A stretch of 47,328 nt of DNA, taken from IMG/VR virus record IMGVR_UViG_3300035210_000052, positions 1 to 47,328 of that record. One strand, 5' to 3'. Positions 6,917-15,498 of this stretch are shown in pieces; position 1 is the stretch's first letter; each line of letters opens with the position of its first letter. Source of the DNA: a virus. The notes beneath the pieces were generated by a model. It saw nothing but the letters and a program-made list of their open reading frames with translations, searched no databases and had not been told where the DNA came from. Both the position numbers and the translations under genes were made by a program.

Positions 6917-7819
6917 TTGTCGGGATACCCAACCGTAGACACCTTCGCTTCGCTGACCGATGAGGTGCTTTCCAGTCTTCAGGGCTTCACGTTCCTGGCC
7001 GATCAGGTGGTCACGCTCACGCAGACCATCACCGACACCGACACTGCGTTCACCGTCGACTCCACGTCCCTGGGACGCGGAATCATCGAGATCGATGAAG
7101 AACTGATTTACGTCACGTCTACCGCAGACGGTGTCGTCACGGTCCCGTCCTGGGGCCGGGGATGGAAGGGCACAACGCCTGCCGCGCATACCTCCGGTGT
7201 GGCCGTCTACGTCGCCCCGGTGTACCCGCGCAGCATCGTCACCCGTGAAGTCAACAACACCATTAGAGCGGTGTACCCGGACCTATTCGCGGTCGGCTCG
7301 ATGGACACGTCTACCAATAGCACCACCTACCAGTACGCACTTCCCGCAGAGGTCGACCGCATTCTCGCCGTCGAATGGCGCTGGAACAGCGCCTCGGGGT
7401 GGATGCCGGTCTCGGACTGGGAAATGGTCAGCGGTGCCAACACCGTCGACTACCCGACGGGTCAGTACCTGAGCGTGCATGCCTACCTGCCGCCCGCTGC
7501 GCTTCTGCATGTCGTGCACGCCTCGGCGCCAACGCTCATGGTGAACCCGACCGATCCGTTCGCGGCAACCACTGGCCTGCCGGCCAGCGCCAGGGACGTC
7601 ATCGTGTTCGGTGCGGCCTCACGGCTTCTGCCGTGGATCGACTCCGGGCGGAGTCCCGCACAGACCGTCTCGTCGGATCTCACCGACCAGCAGCGCCCTA
7701 TCGGGCTCAGCGTCCAGCTCGCCAAGGACCTGCGACAGCGTTACCTCGACCGGCTCGCCAAGGAACGGGATGCGCTGTACGCGCAGTATCCGATCCGGGC
7801 ACATCGAATCAGGAGTTGA
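6917..7819 (+). CDS. Tail adaptor-like structural protein
   Basis: 300 residues from TTG after GGCAGG. Residues about 25-95 form a small beta domain with GIIEIDEELIYV and a GRGWKGTTPAAH segment also seen in phage adaptor and fibre-base proteins. The remainder is mixed alpha/beta with ALPAEVDRILAVEW and a C-terminal charged helix (RQRYLDRLAKERDAL). Position between lysis and fibre genes suggests a collar or tail-adaptor component. No sequence motif proves this. Confidence 0.55.
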   Translation: MSGYPTVDTFASLTDEVLSSLQGFTFLADQVVTLTQTITDTDTAFTVDSTSLGRGIIEIDEELIYVTSTADGVVTVPSWGRGWKGTTPAAHTSGVAVYVAPVYPRSIVTREVNNTIRAVYPDLFAVGSMDTSTNSTTYQYALPAEVDRILAVEWRWNSASGWMPVSDWEMVSGANTVDYPTGQYLSVHAYLPPAALLHVVHASAPTLMVNPTDPFAATTGLPASARDVIVFGAASRLLPWIDSGRSPAQTVSSDLTDQQRPIGLSVQLAKDLRQRYLDRLAKERDALYAQYPIRAHRIRS

Positions 7820-7824
7820 CCTAA

Positions 7825-9378
7825 GTGGCACTGCGGAACTACTCCTCGACTGCGGCCAAGGCGACGCTTACCCTTCCCGTTTCCAACAGCGCGACGCAGC
7901 TCCCCGTCTCCACGACGACCGGTTGGCCTTCGGTGCCCTTCACTGCGGTTATTGACCGGGGCCTGGCGGCCGAAGAGGTCGTCACGGTCACGGCTCTTGC
8001 CGGTCTGTTCGCCACGGTCACGCGGCACGAGGACGGAACGTCCGGCGTCGCGCATGCTGCCGGTGCCACCGTGGAACACGGTGTCAGTGCCCGGGACTTC
8101 TCTGACGCGAACACCCACGTCAATGCCACCACGGGCGTTCACGGGACCGTCGGCGCCCTCCTGGACACCGCTTCGGCGCAGACCCTGGACAACAAGACGT
8201 TCCAGTCCGCTTCGGGCTCGAATGCGCCACTGAAGGTGCTCGCTAAGGCAGGCCAGGCCAGCGACATTCTCCAGGTCAAGGACCAGTACGGCGCAACTGC
8301 CCTCAGCGTGGACGGCTACGGCGAGCTGTACGTCAGGTCCCAGACGCCCGGCACGACCGGTGCGCGGCCCGCTACGGCCATTGCCGGGACCCTGCGATGG
8401 AATACCACCACCAGCAAGCTGGAAGCCTTCATTGGTGGGTCGTGGATTCCTGCTAGCGCGGCCACTCCGCCGCCTACCCTGACGCAGCTCACGAACATCG
8501 CGCATCCCGCTGGCGTAGGAGCGAAGGTCGTCGCCTACGGCGCATCTCTGTACGTCAGCCTTCCGACCGCTTCGGGGAACCTGGCCTACAGCTCGCCGGA
8601 TGGAGTCACCTGGACTAGCCGCACTCTGCCGGCCACCCAGGCGTGGAACTACCTGGCGTTCGTCAATGGCCGGTTCATTGCCCTCGGTGGCACGACAACC
8701 GGTGCGACTTCCACCGACGGGATCACCTGGACGGCCGTTACCCTGCCGACGACCACCGGGTGGAACGCGGTCAGCTATGCGTCGGGTCTGTACGTCATTC
8801 TCTCGACCGGTCTGACCAACTGCTACAGCTCCCCGGACCTGATCACCTGGACCTCGCGGACACTTCCTGCCACGGGCAGCCCGACGGGCTGGGTGCACCT
8901 GGCGTCCAGCGGGACCAAGTTCGTCGCGGCCTCGAACTTGACCGGCTACTTCGCTACGTCTCCCGATGGCATCACCTGGACGTCCAGAAACCATACCGCC
9001 CTGATCGCTTCCGGGAGCGTGTCGGGACTGGTCTACGGCAACAGCAAGTTCGTTGCGATTTCGTCGACAGGGCTGGGCAACAATGCCATTGTCTCCACCG
9101 ACGACGGAGTGAACTTCACGTCCTGGCAGATGGCGCACGCGGGCATGAGTGGCGTCGGAGGGATCTACTTCGGGAACGGCGTGTTCGTTGTTTCCAGCAA
9201 TGGCGGCTCGGCGACGACCTCACCACAGGGCTTCAACGTGTCGTCCGACGGCAACTACTGGACCTTCATCCGGGGGCCCTTCGGCGGCAACGCGCAGCTC
9301 AGCCTCCAGACCCAACTGGTCTACGGCACGCAGTGGCTCATGGGCCACGCCTTCGGTGGCGTGCAGGTATCCCCGTGA
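7825..9378 (+). CDS. Tail fibre with beta-propeller-like repeats
   Basis: 517 residues from GTG. Residues 1-105 repeat the small beta domain of the preceding protein (FTAVIDRGLAAEEVVTV, then HAAGATVEHG). The middle has a fibre-shaft-like GTLRWNTTTSKLEAF module. Residues about 215-517 contain repeated motifs such as SSPDGVTWTSRT, TSTDGITWTAVT, SSPDLITWTSRT, TSPDGITWTSR and SSDGNYWTF. These S-x-D-G-x-x-W units resemble Asp-box or sialidase-type beta-propeller blades. Receptor binding is inferred. Its stop overlaps the next GTG. Confidence 0.75.
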   Translation: MALRNYSSTAAKATLTLPVSNSATQLPVSTTTGWPSVPFTAVIDRGLAAEEVVTVTALAGLFATVTRHEDGTSGVAHAAGATVEHGVSARDFSDANTHVNATTGVHGTVGALLDTASAQTLDNKTFQSASGSNAPLKVLAKAGQASDILQVKDQYGATALSVDGYGELYVRSQTPGTTGARPATAIAGTLRWNTTTSKLEAFIGGSWIPASAATPPPTLTQLTNIAHPAGVGAKVVAYGASLYVSLPTASGNLAYSSPDGVTWTSRTLPATQAWNYLAFVNGRFIALGGTTTGATSTDGITWTAVTLPTTTGWNAVSYASGLYVILSTGLTNCYSSPDLITWTSRTLPATGSPTGWVHLASSGTKFVAASNLTGYFATSPDGITWTSRNHTALIASGSVSGLVYGNSKFVAISSTGLGNNAIVSTDDGVNFTSWQMAHAGMSGVGGIYFGNGVFVVSSNGGSATTSPQGFNVSSDGNYWTFIRGPFGGNAQLSLQTQLVYGTQWLMGHAFGGVQVSP

Positions 9379-11297
9379 TTACCGACAGGATCGTCTTCCC
9401 GGTCAGTTCACGTGCCCCGAACACCGGAGACTACGCCGGGGACCATGGCGTCCCCGACGTCCTCATCGGCGGTCTGCCATTCTTCCTGGACATCAACGAC
9501 CAGCACCTGTACAAGCGGTCCACGCTGCCGTTCAAGCGCCAGCAGATCGACACCTCAAGCGAGCCCGGCGAGCAGACGCTGTCCGCCTACTGGGTTCGCG
9601 ACCAGGAGTCCTGGCACCGTGGGTCCGGGATCAACTTCTACGAACCCGCGACTGACCCGTACTCGCGCTACCGCTTCGCCAAGAGCGTCGGCGTGGACAT
9701 CTGGACCGTCGGTCAGCTTTCCCTGCTCAAGCGCACCAGTAACGTCGTAGCGGCTGCCGGTGAGATCGGCGTGGCCTCGGCCATCCGGAACGGCGTCAAT
9801 GGCGTCTACTACACCGCAGGTGGGGATCTGGGCTTCTGCACCGAGGCAGGTGCGGCAACCAGCTACGGGTTGCCCGACTACGCCGAGACGGCCCCCGTGG
9901 TGGCCGGTGCGTACGTGCTCTACGGCACGACCGAGGGGATCGTCGCCTGCCCGGTGGGCAGCGAGGGTTCCGCGTGGGGCCTGTGGAGCATTGCGACCGG
10001 CGCGCCGGTCAAGCCGTGGTGGGTCAAGTCTCGGATCATCGCCGCACGGGACAACAACCTGTATGAGCTGTCCACGGCCGGTGGAGCCATCGGCTCCCCG
10101 CTCTACACCCACCCGGATGACGGGTGGGAGTGGACCTCGGTGACCGAGACACCGGACGCCATTCTGGCGGCCGGGAGGTCCAACGGGTACGGCGGCATCT
10201 ACGCGTTCAGCCTCCAGACCTCCGGGGTTGCCGGGTCGACTCCGACCCTGGGCAGCGCGGTTCCCGTGGCGGACTTCCCGCCCGGGGAAGAGGTCCACGT
10301 GATCAAGGCGTACTTGGGTCAGTTCCTCGCCATCGGCACCACCCGTGGTGTCCGGATCGCCTTGATCGGGTCCAACGGACAGCTCAAGTACGGGCCATTG
10401 ACGATCACCACGACCAAGCCGGTGCGAGCCCTGACGGCTCGCGACAGCTACGTCTTCGCCGGCATCGAAGCCGACATCGACGGGGTCTCGGGCTGCGCCC
10501 GGATCGATCTCTCTCAGGAGATCACCACGCAGGTTGACGGCATCGGGTACTCCTACGCGTCGACCCAGCGGTACGCCTGGGCGTACGACGTCATGGTGAC
10601 CGGCGCAGCGACGATCAACTCCCTGGCACTGGTGGGGACGGGCCCCGGCCTGGCCCTCGGCGCGCAGGACTCCGGGCTCTGGGTCACCTCGCCCACGCAG
10701 TACGTCTCATCCGGGTATGTCCAGTCAGGCAAGGTCCGGCACTCGACCGCAGAGCAGAAGGTGTTCCCTTGGCTCAAGCTCCGGTCGAACGTCTCCAGCG
10801 ATGCACAGATCAGGGTCAACACCGTCGACCAGTCCGGCAACGAGGTGTTCGCCCTGGCGGTGGACCAGCAGGTTGACGAGTCGATCGACATTGCCCTGTC
10901 TGCGATCTCCGAGCTGCCGCAGGCGCACGTCGCGATCAAGACCGTGATGCTCGCCAGCACCGATGGACTGACGTCCCCGGTGATCCGGCACGTGCAGCTC
11001 AAGGCCATGCCGAAGCCAAGGCTTCAGCGCCAGATCACGTTTCCGCTCCAGCTCGCTGACCGCGAATCGGACCGGAACGGGACGGTATTCGGTTACCCGG
11101 GTTCTGCCTATGTCAGGCTCGCCGCACTGGAAGCGCTCCAGGACGGCCAGGTGATCGTGTCCGTGACGGACACCACCTGCGGGGAAACCTTCTCGGCGAC
11201 CATCGCCGATATCGCCCTGGTGCGCTCCACGCCCCCTAGCCGAAACGGCCAGGGAAACTTCGGTGGGGCACTCGATGTGACGGTGATCAAGCTGTGA
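9375..11297 (+). CDS. Large tail protein, beta-propeller-like
   Basis: 640 residues from the GTG that overlaps the fibre stop (GTGA). An apparent upstream extension of this frame runs through the fibre gene and is not coding. The sequence is rich in beta strands with spaced Gly-Thr turns (VLYGTTEGIVACPVG, LAIGTTRGVRIALIG, YVFAGIEADIDG), suggesting a propeller, then a C-terminal beta domain with RESDRNGTVFGYPG. Its size and position would suit a tail nozzle or hub protein of a short-tailed phage. That role is inferred. Confidence 0.6.
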   Translation: MITDRIVFPVSSRAPNTGDYAGDHGVPDVLIGGLPFFLDINDQHLYKRSTLPFKRQQIDTSSEPGEQTLSAYWVRDQESWHRGSGINFYEPATDPYSRYRFAKSVGVDIWTVGQLSLLKRTSNVVAAAGEIGVASAIRNGVNGVYYTAGGDLGFCTEAGAATSYGLPDYAETAPVVAGAYVLYGTTEGIVACPVGSEGSAWGLWSIATGAPVKPWWVKSRIIAARDNNLYELSTAGGAIGSPLYTHPDDGWEWTSVTETPDAILAAGRSNGYGGIYAFSLQTSGVAGSTPTLGSAVPVADFPPGEEVHVIKAYLGQFLAIGTTRGVRIALIGSNGQLKYGPLTITTTKPVRALTARDSYVFAGIEADIDGVSGCARIDLSQEITTQVDGIGYSYASTQRYAWAYDVMVTGAATINSLALVGTGPGLALGAQDSGLWVTSPTQYVSSGYVQSGKVRHSTAEQKVFPWLKLRSNVSSDAQIRVNTVDQSGNEVFALAVDQQVDESIDIALSAISELPQAHVAIKTVMLASTDGLTSPVIRHVQLKAMPKPRLQRQITFPLQLADRESDRNGTVFGYPGSAYVRLAALEALQDGQVIVSVTDTTCGETFSATIADIALVRSTPPSRNGQGNFGGALDVTVIKL

Positions 11298-11707
11298 TGC
11301 CGCACTGGTTCACCCGTGAGATCCGGCCCGGCGACACCGGGCCAGATGTCCGAGCGGTCAAGAGGATCTTGGGTCTCGACTACGAGACAATATGGGATTC
11401 GGACTGCGTCACGGTCCTACGCGGGTACTTCGGGTCCGATGTCATCACGGCGGAGATCGCAGAGAAGATCGGCGAGACGGCGGCCACAGCCGCCGGCATC
11501 CCGCCGGAATGGTGGGCAGACCGGGACCTTGGCCCGGGAGACTACGGGGACGACGTTGACGCCGTCCGCAAGATCTTCAAGCTGAAACCCGGTGCCTATG
11601 ACAGCCACGTCGAGAACGCGGTCCGCAGGTTCCAGTCCAACCACGAGATCGCCCCCACGGGGCGAATCACAGAGGATCTTGCTCTCCTCATGGGCGAAGC
11701 CCCATGA
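11297..11707 (+). CDS. Peptidoglycan-binding-like protein, two PGB modules
   Basis: 136 residues from ATG at 11297; a GTG three bases upstream is an alternative. Two related modules are visible: IRPGDTGPDVRAVKRILGL and LGPGDYGDDVDAVRKIFKL, the second followed by VENAVRRFQSNHEIAPTGRI, the usual peptidoglycan-binding type 1 pattern (DVxAVQ...VxxFQxxxGLxxTG). No catalytic domain is attached. It could tether the tail tip to the wall or act as a separate wall-binding lysis factor. It is the last gene before a terminator. Confidence 0.75.
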   Translation: MPHWFTREIRPGDTGPDVRAVKRILGLDYETIWDSDCVTVLRGYFGSDVITAEIAEKIGETAATAAGIPPEWWADRDLGPGDYGDDVDAVRKIFKLKPGAYDSHVENAVRRFQSNHEIAPTGRITEDLALLMGEAP

Positions 11708-11749
11708 TACAGTTTTCAAGCAGTTGTATCCGCAACTGTGCAAGAAGAA

Positions 11750-11790
11750 AGCCCCCTCCGCGACCCTAGCGGAGGGGGCTTTCCTTGCTT
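11750..11790 (+). terminator. Rho-independent terminator of the late virion block
   Basis: A 12-bp stem AGCCCCCTCCGC/GCGGAGGGGGCT (11750-11761 with 11769-11780) is followed by TTCCTTGCTT. It closes the long rightward virion transcript 42 bp after the last gene. Confidence 0.85.
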
Positions 11791-12070
11791 GAGAGCAGGC
11801 AGGTGGGCGGCATCGGGTTATGGAGGGAAACCGAGCACGTACCTCTCCCTGAGGCTGTATCCGCAGCTTGTCAGGGATACCACGACCGGGTCAGTGGGGG
11901 GATTCGGCCATGGCACCTTCGCTCCGTAGGGGCAGGAGGCCTGACCCCTCGGTGACGTTAACCCATCTCTCTTGCGCGCTCGCCCGGGGATCGAACCCCG
12001 GAGCCCCGCAGATCTCTTCTCGATCCCTCAGGGTGCTTCCTGCGCGAGCTGAGTCAAGAGTGCTTCCCTC
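11791..12070. other. Structured non-coding stretch with tRNA-like T arm on the minus strand
   Basis: No convincing gene is seen. On the minus strand CCGGGG-TTCGAT-CCCCGG (about 11984-12002) looks like a tRNA T arm. It is enclosed by two further long-range pairings: CTCTTG (11969-11974) with CAAGAG (12055-12060), and GCTCGC (11978-11983) with GCGAGC (12044-12049). A five-pair stem with a 7-nt GAGAAGA loop lies between. It does not fold as a normal tRNA: position 33 is not U and the D arm is missing. It may be a decayed tRNA, an attachment-site remnant or a structured RNA near the integrase genes. Confidence 0.4.
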
Positions 12071-12265
12071 TCACTCTCGGCCCTTGTGACGCCATTGATC
12101 AGGAGCCAGACGGAGCCAATTAAGGCGTAGTTGCTCAGCAACCTGATCCCCTATCTTGTCGCGTAGTTCCCCGTGTGCACCCAGGAGTTCCAGCGCAGCA
12201 AGAATTGCATCGATGTCCGCTCCTAGGAGCTGGAGTCGATACAGGCTTGCTGACCACTGCGTCAC
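12071..12265 (-). CDS. Hypothetical small protein (doubtful)
   Basis: A 64-codon frame from GTG encodes a plausible amphipathic helical protein (IDAILAALELLGAHGELRDK, then a Trp and Arg-rich tail). There is no good ribosome site before the GTG and no recognisable family. It is the only protein-like frame in the 11.7-12.4 kb gap. It might be a small regulator next to the integration module or not be translated. Confidence 0.3.
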   Translation of the reverse strand: MTQWSASLYRLQLLGADIDAILAALELLGAHGELRDKIGDQVAEQLRLNWLRLAPDQWRHKGRE

Positions 12266-12385
12266 GAGAGGAACACTACCCGTTAACCGGGGCGAAATGG
12301 GACATCGGGGCCGAAGACCGGAAGAAAGTACTAGACATCACAGAAGCCGCAACTCGATCATGCGGTCCGTGGGACGGTGCCCGCC

Positions 12386-12604
12386 ATGAGCGAACGACAG
12401 AAGGTGGTCATCGATGGTCGCTACACCTACGCCTGGCACGGTGAGCCGGTCGCCGTGGGCGACACGGTGCTCCTCCCCGAGAACTACGTGACGAGGATGA
12501 AGCTCGGCCCCGGGCCGTTCGCCGGAACGGTGACGGCGCTGGAGAGCACCTACGAGGGACCGCTGTCCCCGGTGCTGCGCGTGATCCACCGAGTCAAGTC
12601 CTGA
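12386..12604 (+). CDS. Hypothetical small beta-barrel protein
   Basis: 72 residues from ATG at 12386; an in-frame GTG at 12377 is an alternative. The pattern EPVAVGDTVLLPENY, then GTVTALESTYEGPLSPVLRVIHRV, resembles small SH3 or KOW-like barrels and echoes three other small genes in this genome (18690, 18934 and 20447). Function is unknown. It lies alone before the integrase control region. Confidence 0.6.
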   Translation: MSERQKVVIDGRYTYAWHGEPVAVGDTVLLPENYVTRMKLGPGPFAGTVTALESTYEGPLSPVLRVIHRVKS

Positions 12605-12609
12605 CAAGG

Positions 12610-12865
12610 GTTGTACTCGATCCCACTTCATCCCACACGTGGCTCACCAGCGGTCACCAACACTCGACAATCGGGACATATCGACCTGACGTCGAGATGG
12701 GAGCGGGAGTGACATAGCCGCAGGTCAGAGCGCGATTGCCCCCCACGCGGCCATCCCACTGGGTGGCGTGCAGACGTACTGGAAGTACAACTTGTCCGTG
12801 GCTTGACCTGCGGCTTTATGCGCTATCCCTCATCTATCCCACATCCCACACGGTAGGATGCCCTC
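12610..12865. promoter_or_regulatory. Putative attP and integrase control region
   Basis: No gene is seen. ATCCCAC occurs at least five times: near 12620, 12629, 12751, 12831 and 12841. Two copies extend to CATCCCACACG, one at each end of the region. Tyrosine integrases bind repeated arm-type sites flanking a core, so this layout next to the integrase fits attP. A 12-bp inverted repeat AGCCGCAGGTCA (12717-12728) and TGACCTGCGGCT (12805-12816) lies inside, and TTGACC followed by TATCCC may be the integrase promoter. The core crossover site cannot be read from this sequence alone. Confidence 0.5.
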
Positions 12866-14056
12866 ATGGCATCCATACGCGAGTACGAGACCAAGGCCGG
12901 TAAGCGGTGGGAGGTCCGCTGGCGCGAGCCCGACGGGACGCCGACGGGACGCACGGCCAGCTCCGAGTCGGAGGCCAAGAGGATCAAGGCGGACGCGGAG
13001 CGGCGGGTGCGCAGGCTTCGAGCGGAGGCCGCCGACTCGGGCATCAACCCGACGGACGTCGGACTGATCGGCGCTGACTTCCGCACCGTGGCCCTGAAGC
13101 GCATGGAGCTTGTCCGAGACCCTGCAACCAGGAAGGCGAACCTGGCCCGACTGGAGAACCACGTCTTCCCGGTGATCGGCTCCAAGCCGATCACTATGGA
13201 CGCGAGTGATCTTGCGGCGTGCATCCTGTCCTGGTCCAGCCAAGCGCACAGCACGCAAGCCACGCTATTCCGAATCGTGTCGCCCGTCTTCACGTACGCA
13301 ATGGAGCGCCGTGCCATCACGAGCAATCCCTGCAAGACCGAAACCGTGAAGAACGTCCGACCCAAGGCGCCGAAGCGGCGGATCTACGCATGGTCCAACG
13401 AATGGGTTACCGGTGTCGTGAAGTCGATTCGCCCGGACCTTGCCATCTTCCCTCTACTGGCCGCATTCTGCGGCCTCCGTCAGGGGGAGATCTTCGGGCT
13501 GTCGCCCGATGACATCGTGATTAACGAATCGGGAGAGCGGGTCATCCGCGTCCGCCGGCAGATCTCAGATCAGGGTCGCCACATGTTCAAGGCACCGAAG
13601 CACCGTGGCGTCCAGGACGACCCCCGAGAGACCCCGTGCCCCGATTACGTATGGGAAGCCATTCAGGCTTACATGGAGGACTACCCGCCCTGCCCCGTGA
13701 CGCTGCCCTTCGCCAAGGGCGACGATTCGGAACCGCTCCCTCGGACGGTGCGATTGTTCCTGACGACCAATCGTCGCAACGCCTGGGACAGCGAAACATT
13801 CAACAATCATGTTTGGCATCCGGTGCGGGCTGCGGTCGGCATTCCGCAACTAAACGAGAACGGCAGCCATGCCCTGCGGCATTGGTTCGCTGCGACGCAA
13901 CTCACCAATGGAACGTCCGTCACTCAACTCGCCGCATTCCTTGGGCATTCGACGCCCGCATTCACAATGCAACAGTACGGTCGATACGCGAAGTCATCGG
14001 ACGTGGCAACGGCGGCCATGGATCGGCTGGCCCGGACTATGACCGACGGCGCTTAG
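12866..14056 (+). CDS. int: Tyrosine integrase
   Basis: 396 residues. An N-terminal AP2-like arm-binding part (REYETKAGKRWEVRWREPDG) leads to a core-binding SAM-like region (about 70-170) and a catalytic domain with R205 (CGLRQGE), a Lys in the KAPKHRG segment, H335-x-x-R338 (HALRH), H361 (LGHS) and Y371 as likely nucleophile. It would integrate phage DNA at an attB with host factor help. The putative attP lies directly upstream. Its last 20 bp overlap the excisionase-like gene on the other strand. Confidence 0.92.
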   Translation: MASIREYETKAGKRWEVRWREPDGTPTGRTASSESEAKRIKADAERRVRRLRAEAADSGINPTDVGLIGADFRTVALKRMELVRDPATRKANLARLENHVFPVIGSKPITMDASDLAACILSWSSQAHSTQATLFRIVSPVFTYAMERRAITSNPCKTETVKNVRPKAPKRRIYAWSNEWVTGVVKSIRPDLAIFPLLAAFCGLRQGEIFGLSPDDIVINESGERVIRVRRQISDQGRHMFKAPKHRGVQDDPRETPCPDYVWEAIQAYMEDYPPCPVTLPFAKGDDSEPLPRTVRLFLTTNRRNAWDSETFNNHVWHPVRAAVGIPQLNENGSHALRHWFAATQLTNGTSVTQLAAFLGHSTPAFTMQQYGRYAKSSDVATAAMDRLARTMTDGA

Positions 14057-14309
14057 GCGCCCGCTGCCGAGGAATCTCCTGGATGGCCGCCGCAGTCGTT
14101 GCCACTTCCTGAGCCGCTATCCAAGCCTCGATGTGCGCCCGCCTGTAGCGGACGTGCCCTTCGAGCCGGGTCCCGTGAGGGCCACGCTTGCGCTTGCGCC
14201 AGTCGTAGATCGTGGCCAGTGGAATGTCGAGCCATTCCGCGAGCTGCGCGGGAGAGAACCATTCCTTCGCCTCGTCGGCCGGTGACCTTGGCGCTGGAAT
14301 CTCGGGCAT
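14037..14309 (-). CDS. xis: Excisionase-like HTH protein
   Basis: 90 residues from ATG at 14309; an in-frame ATG at 14329 is an alternative. FSPAQLAEWLDIPLATIYDW followed by RYRRAHIEAWI is the MerR-type helix-turn-helix of excisionase and AlpA-like proteins, which bind att sites and bend DNA. It ends convergently with the first integrase and lies downstream of the second, leftward recombinase, with a hairpin between. Either integrase could be its partner. A basic tail (RQRAPKRRRS) would help DNA binding. Confidence 0.8.
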   Translation of the reverse strand: MPEIPAPRSPADEAKEWFSPAQLAEWLDIPLATIYDWRKRKRGPHGTRLEGHVRYRRAHIEAWIAAQEVATTAAAIQEIPRQRAPKRRRS

Positions 14310-14350
14310 GACTCGGACGTTACGCATCTGACCAAGATCCCTCAAACAGA

Positions 14351-14384
14351 AGGGCCCCCTACCGCGTGTTGCGGAGGGGGCCCT
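14351..14384. terminator. Bidirectional hairpin terminator
   Basis: AGGGCCCCCT-A-CCGC pairs with GCGG-AGGGGGCCCT around a short loop, giving about 14 bp. It sits between the second recombinase gene and the excisionase-like gene, so it may end the leftward recombinase transcript. Confidence 0.65.
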
Positions 14385-14396
14385 CATCTGTTCGGT

Positions 14397-15383
14397 TCAG
14401 CCGCTAATCGCCCTCACGTTGTCTGCAACCGGCGTGAACATCCGCTGCCCTCGGAAGATCTTGTCCCGCTGGACGCGGTCCACGCGAAGATCGAGATACC
14501 GCTCGGTCATGGTCACGCTCTCGTGGTGCAGCCACGTCGACACCGTGCGGATGGCACCGTCATGGCCCCGGTCTGACAGCTCCTCGTACATGGCCCGCGC
14601 CGCGCTCCTGCGGAGCGTGTGACCGCCCTCCCGGCTGCCCGGCTCTGCCGGGTACCCTGCGCGCCCTAGGACGGCTTGGATCACGTCGGCCAGGCGTGAC
14701 AGCGGGGCAGTGGGAACCAGGACCCTAGAGGACCCCTCAGGGCCTCCCCAGCGGTTGTTCGTGGCGAGCTTCCTGGGGTGCAGGTAGTAGCCGGGCGCCA
14801 GCCCGCCCATCTCTTCGGTGTAGAAGGTCATCCAGCGGCGCAGCTCATGATCCAGCTCTTCGCAGATCGGCATGGAGTCGCGGTCGGTGGTCTTCGAGAT
14901 CGTGACCCGGACGAACCCTGCGGCCAGGTCGACATCACCGACCATGATCTTCTGCGTCTCGCTGGCGCGCGTCATGAGGTAGAACCCGGTAGCCACGACC
15001 ATCCGCTCCAGCGGATGATCGGCGCAGTCCAGAACGCGGGCGAAGTCCCCACGGGGGATGAGCACTCCCTGCCGGGGCATGATCTTGTGCCAGCGGCGGT
15101 CGGCCAGCGGGTCGACGTCCATGTACTGCCTCGCGCGGGACCACTTGATGAACGCCTTGGTCGTGGACAAATCGGTGTTCAGCGTGGACCTGGCACAGGT
15201 CCGTGCCCTGACGGCCACGAACCGGTCGAACGCTTGCGCCGACAGCTCACGGCTGTCGATCTCGCCGGTCGCGTCGAGCAGAGCCCCGAGGACCCGTACG
15301 TCGTTGCGCAGGGTGTTGCCGGCGAAGCCCGAGGCTTCCCGGGCGGCCAGGTATTCGGTGATCACTTCACGGAGTAGGGGCAT
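14397..15383 (-). CDS. Second tyrosine recombinase, XerC/D-like
   Basis: 328 residues, leftward. A SAM-like core-binding domain (about 1-105) without an arm-binding extension precedes a catalytic domain with R139 (LMTRASE), K164 (ISKTTD), H255-x-x-R258 (GHTLRRS), H286 or H287, and Y296 (TERYLDL). All catalytic residues are present. The lack of an arm-binding domain and the XerD-like N-terminus suggest a recombinase for dimer resolution, for Xer-site integration or for inversion, rather than a lambda-type integrase. Having a second intact enzyme on the opposite strand is unusual. Confidence 0.88.
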   Translation of the reverse strand: MPLLREVITEYLAAREASGFAGNTLRNDVRVLGALLDATGEIDSRELSAQAFDRFVAVRARTCARSTLNTDLSTTKAFIKWSRARQYMDVDPLADRRWHKIMPRQGVLIPRGDFARVLDCADHPLERMVVATGFYLMTRASETQKIMVGDVDLAAGFVRVTISKTTDRDSMPICEELDHELRRWMTFYTEEMGGLAPGYYLHPRKLATNNRWGGPEGSSRVLVPTAPLSRLADVIQAVLGRAGYPAEPGSREGGHTLRRSAARAMYEELSDRGHDGAIRTVSTWLHHESVTMTERYLDLRVDRVQRDKIFRGQRMFTPVADNVRAISG

Positions 15384-15498
15384 GCCCTGAGCCTAGGGCT
15401 CAGACTTGTGGTGCTCGTGGGCTATACGGGTGATCTGTGACCCAGAGATCGGTGGACAACCGTAGACGCGTCAGCGGCTGCGGTCATAGCCTCACAGC
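15384..15498. promoter_or_regulatory. Divergent control region between recombinase and HTH regulator
   Basis: A 115-bp gap between divergent genes must hold both promoters. It contains the inverted repeat GATCT-N9-AGATC (about 15431-15449). No -10/-35 pair is strong enough to assign. The HTH protein encoded to the right could act here. Confidence 0.35.

Noticed and set aside
8643-9374. Upstream extension of the 640-residue tail protein
   Set aside because: This part reads the fibre gene in another frame and is rich in Arg, His and Gln. The GTGA overlap at 9375 gives a better start.
11868-12089. Rightward 73-codon frame in the gap after the virion terminator
   Set aside because: There is no ribosome site and the sequence is Arg/Ser/Pro-rich. 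The DNA there folds strongly and is better seen as non-coding.
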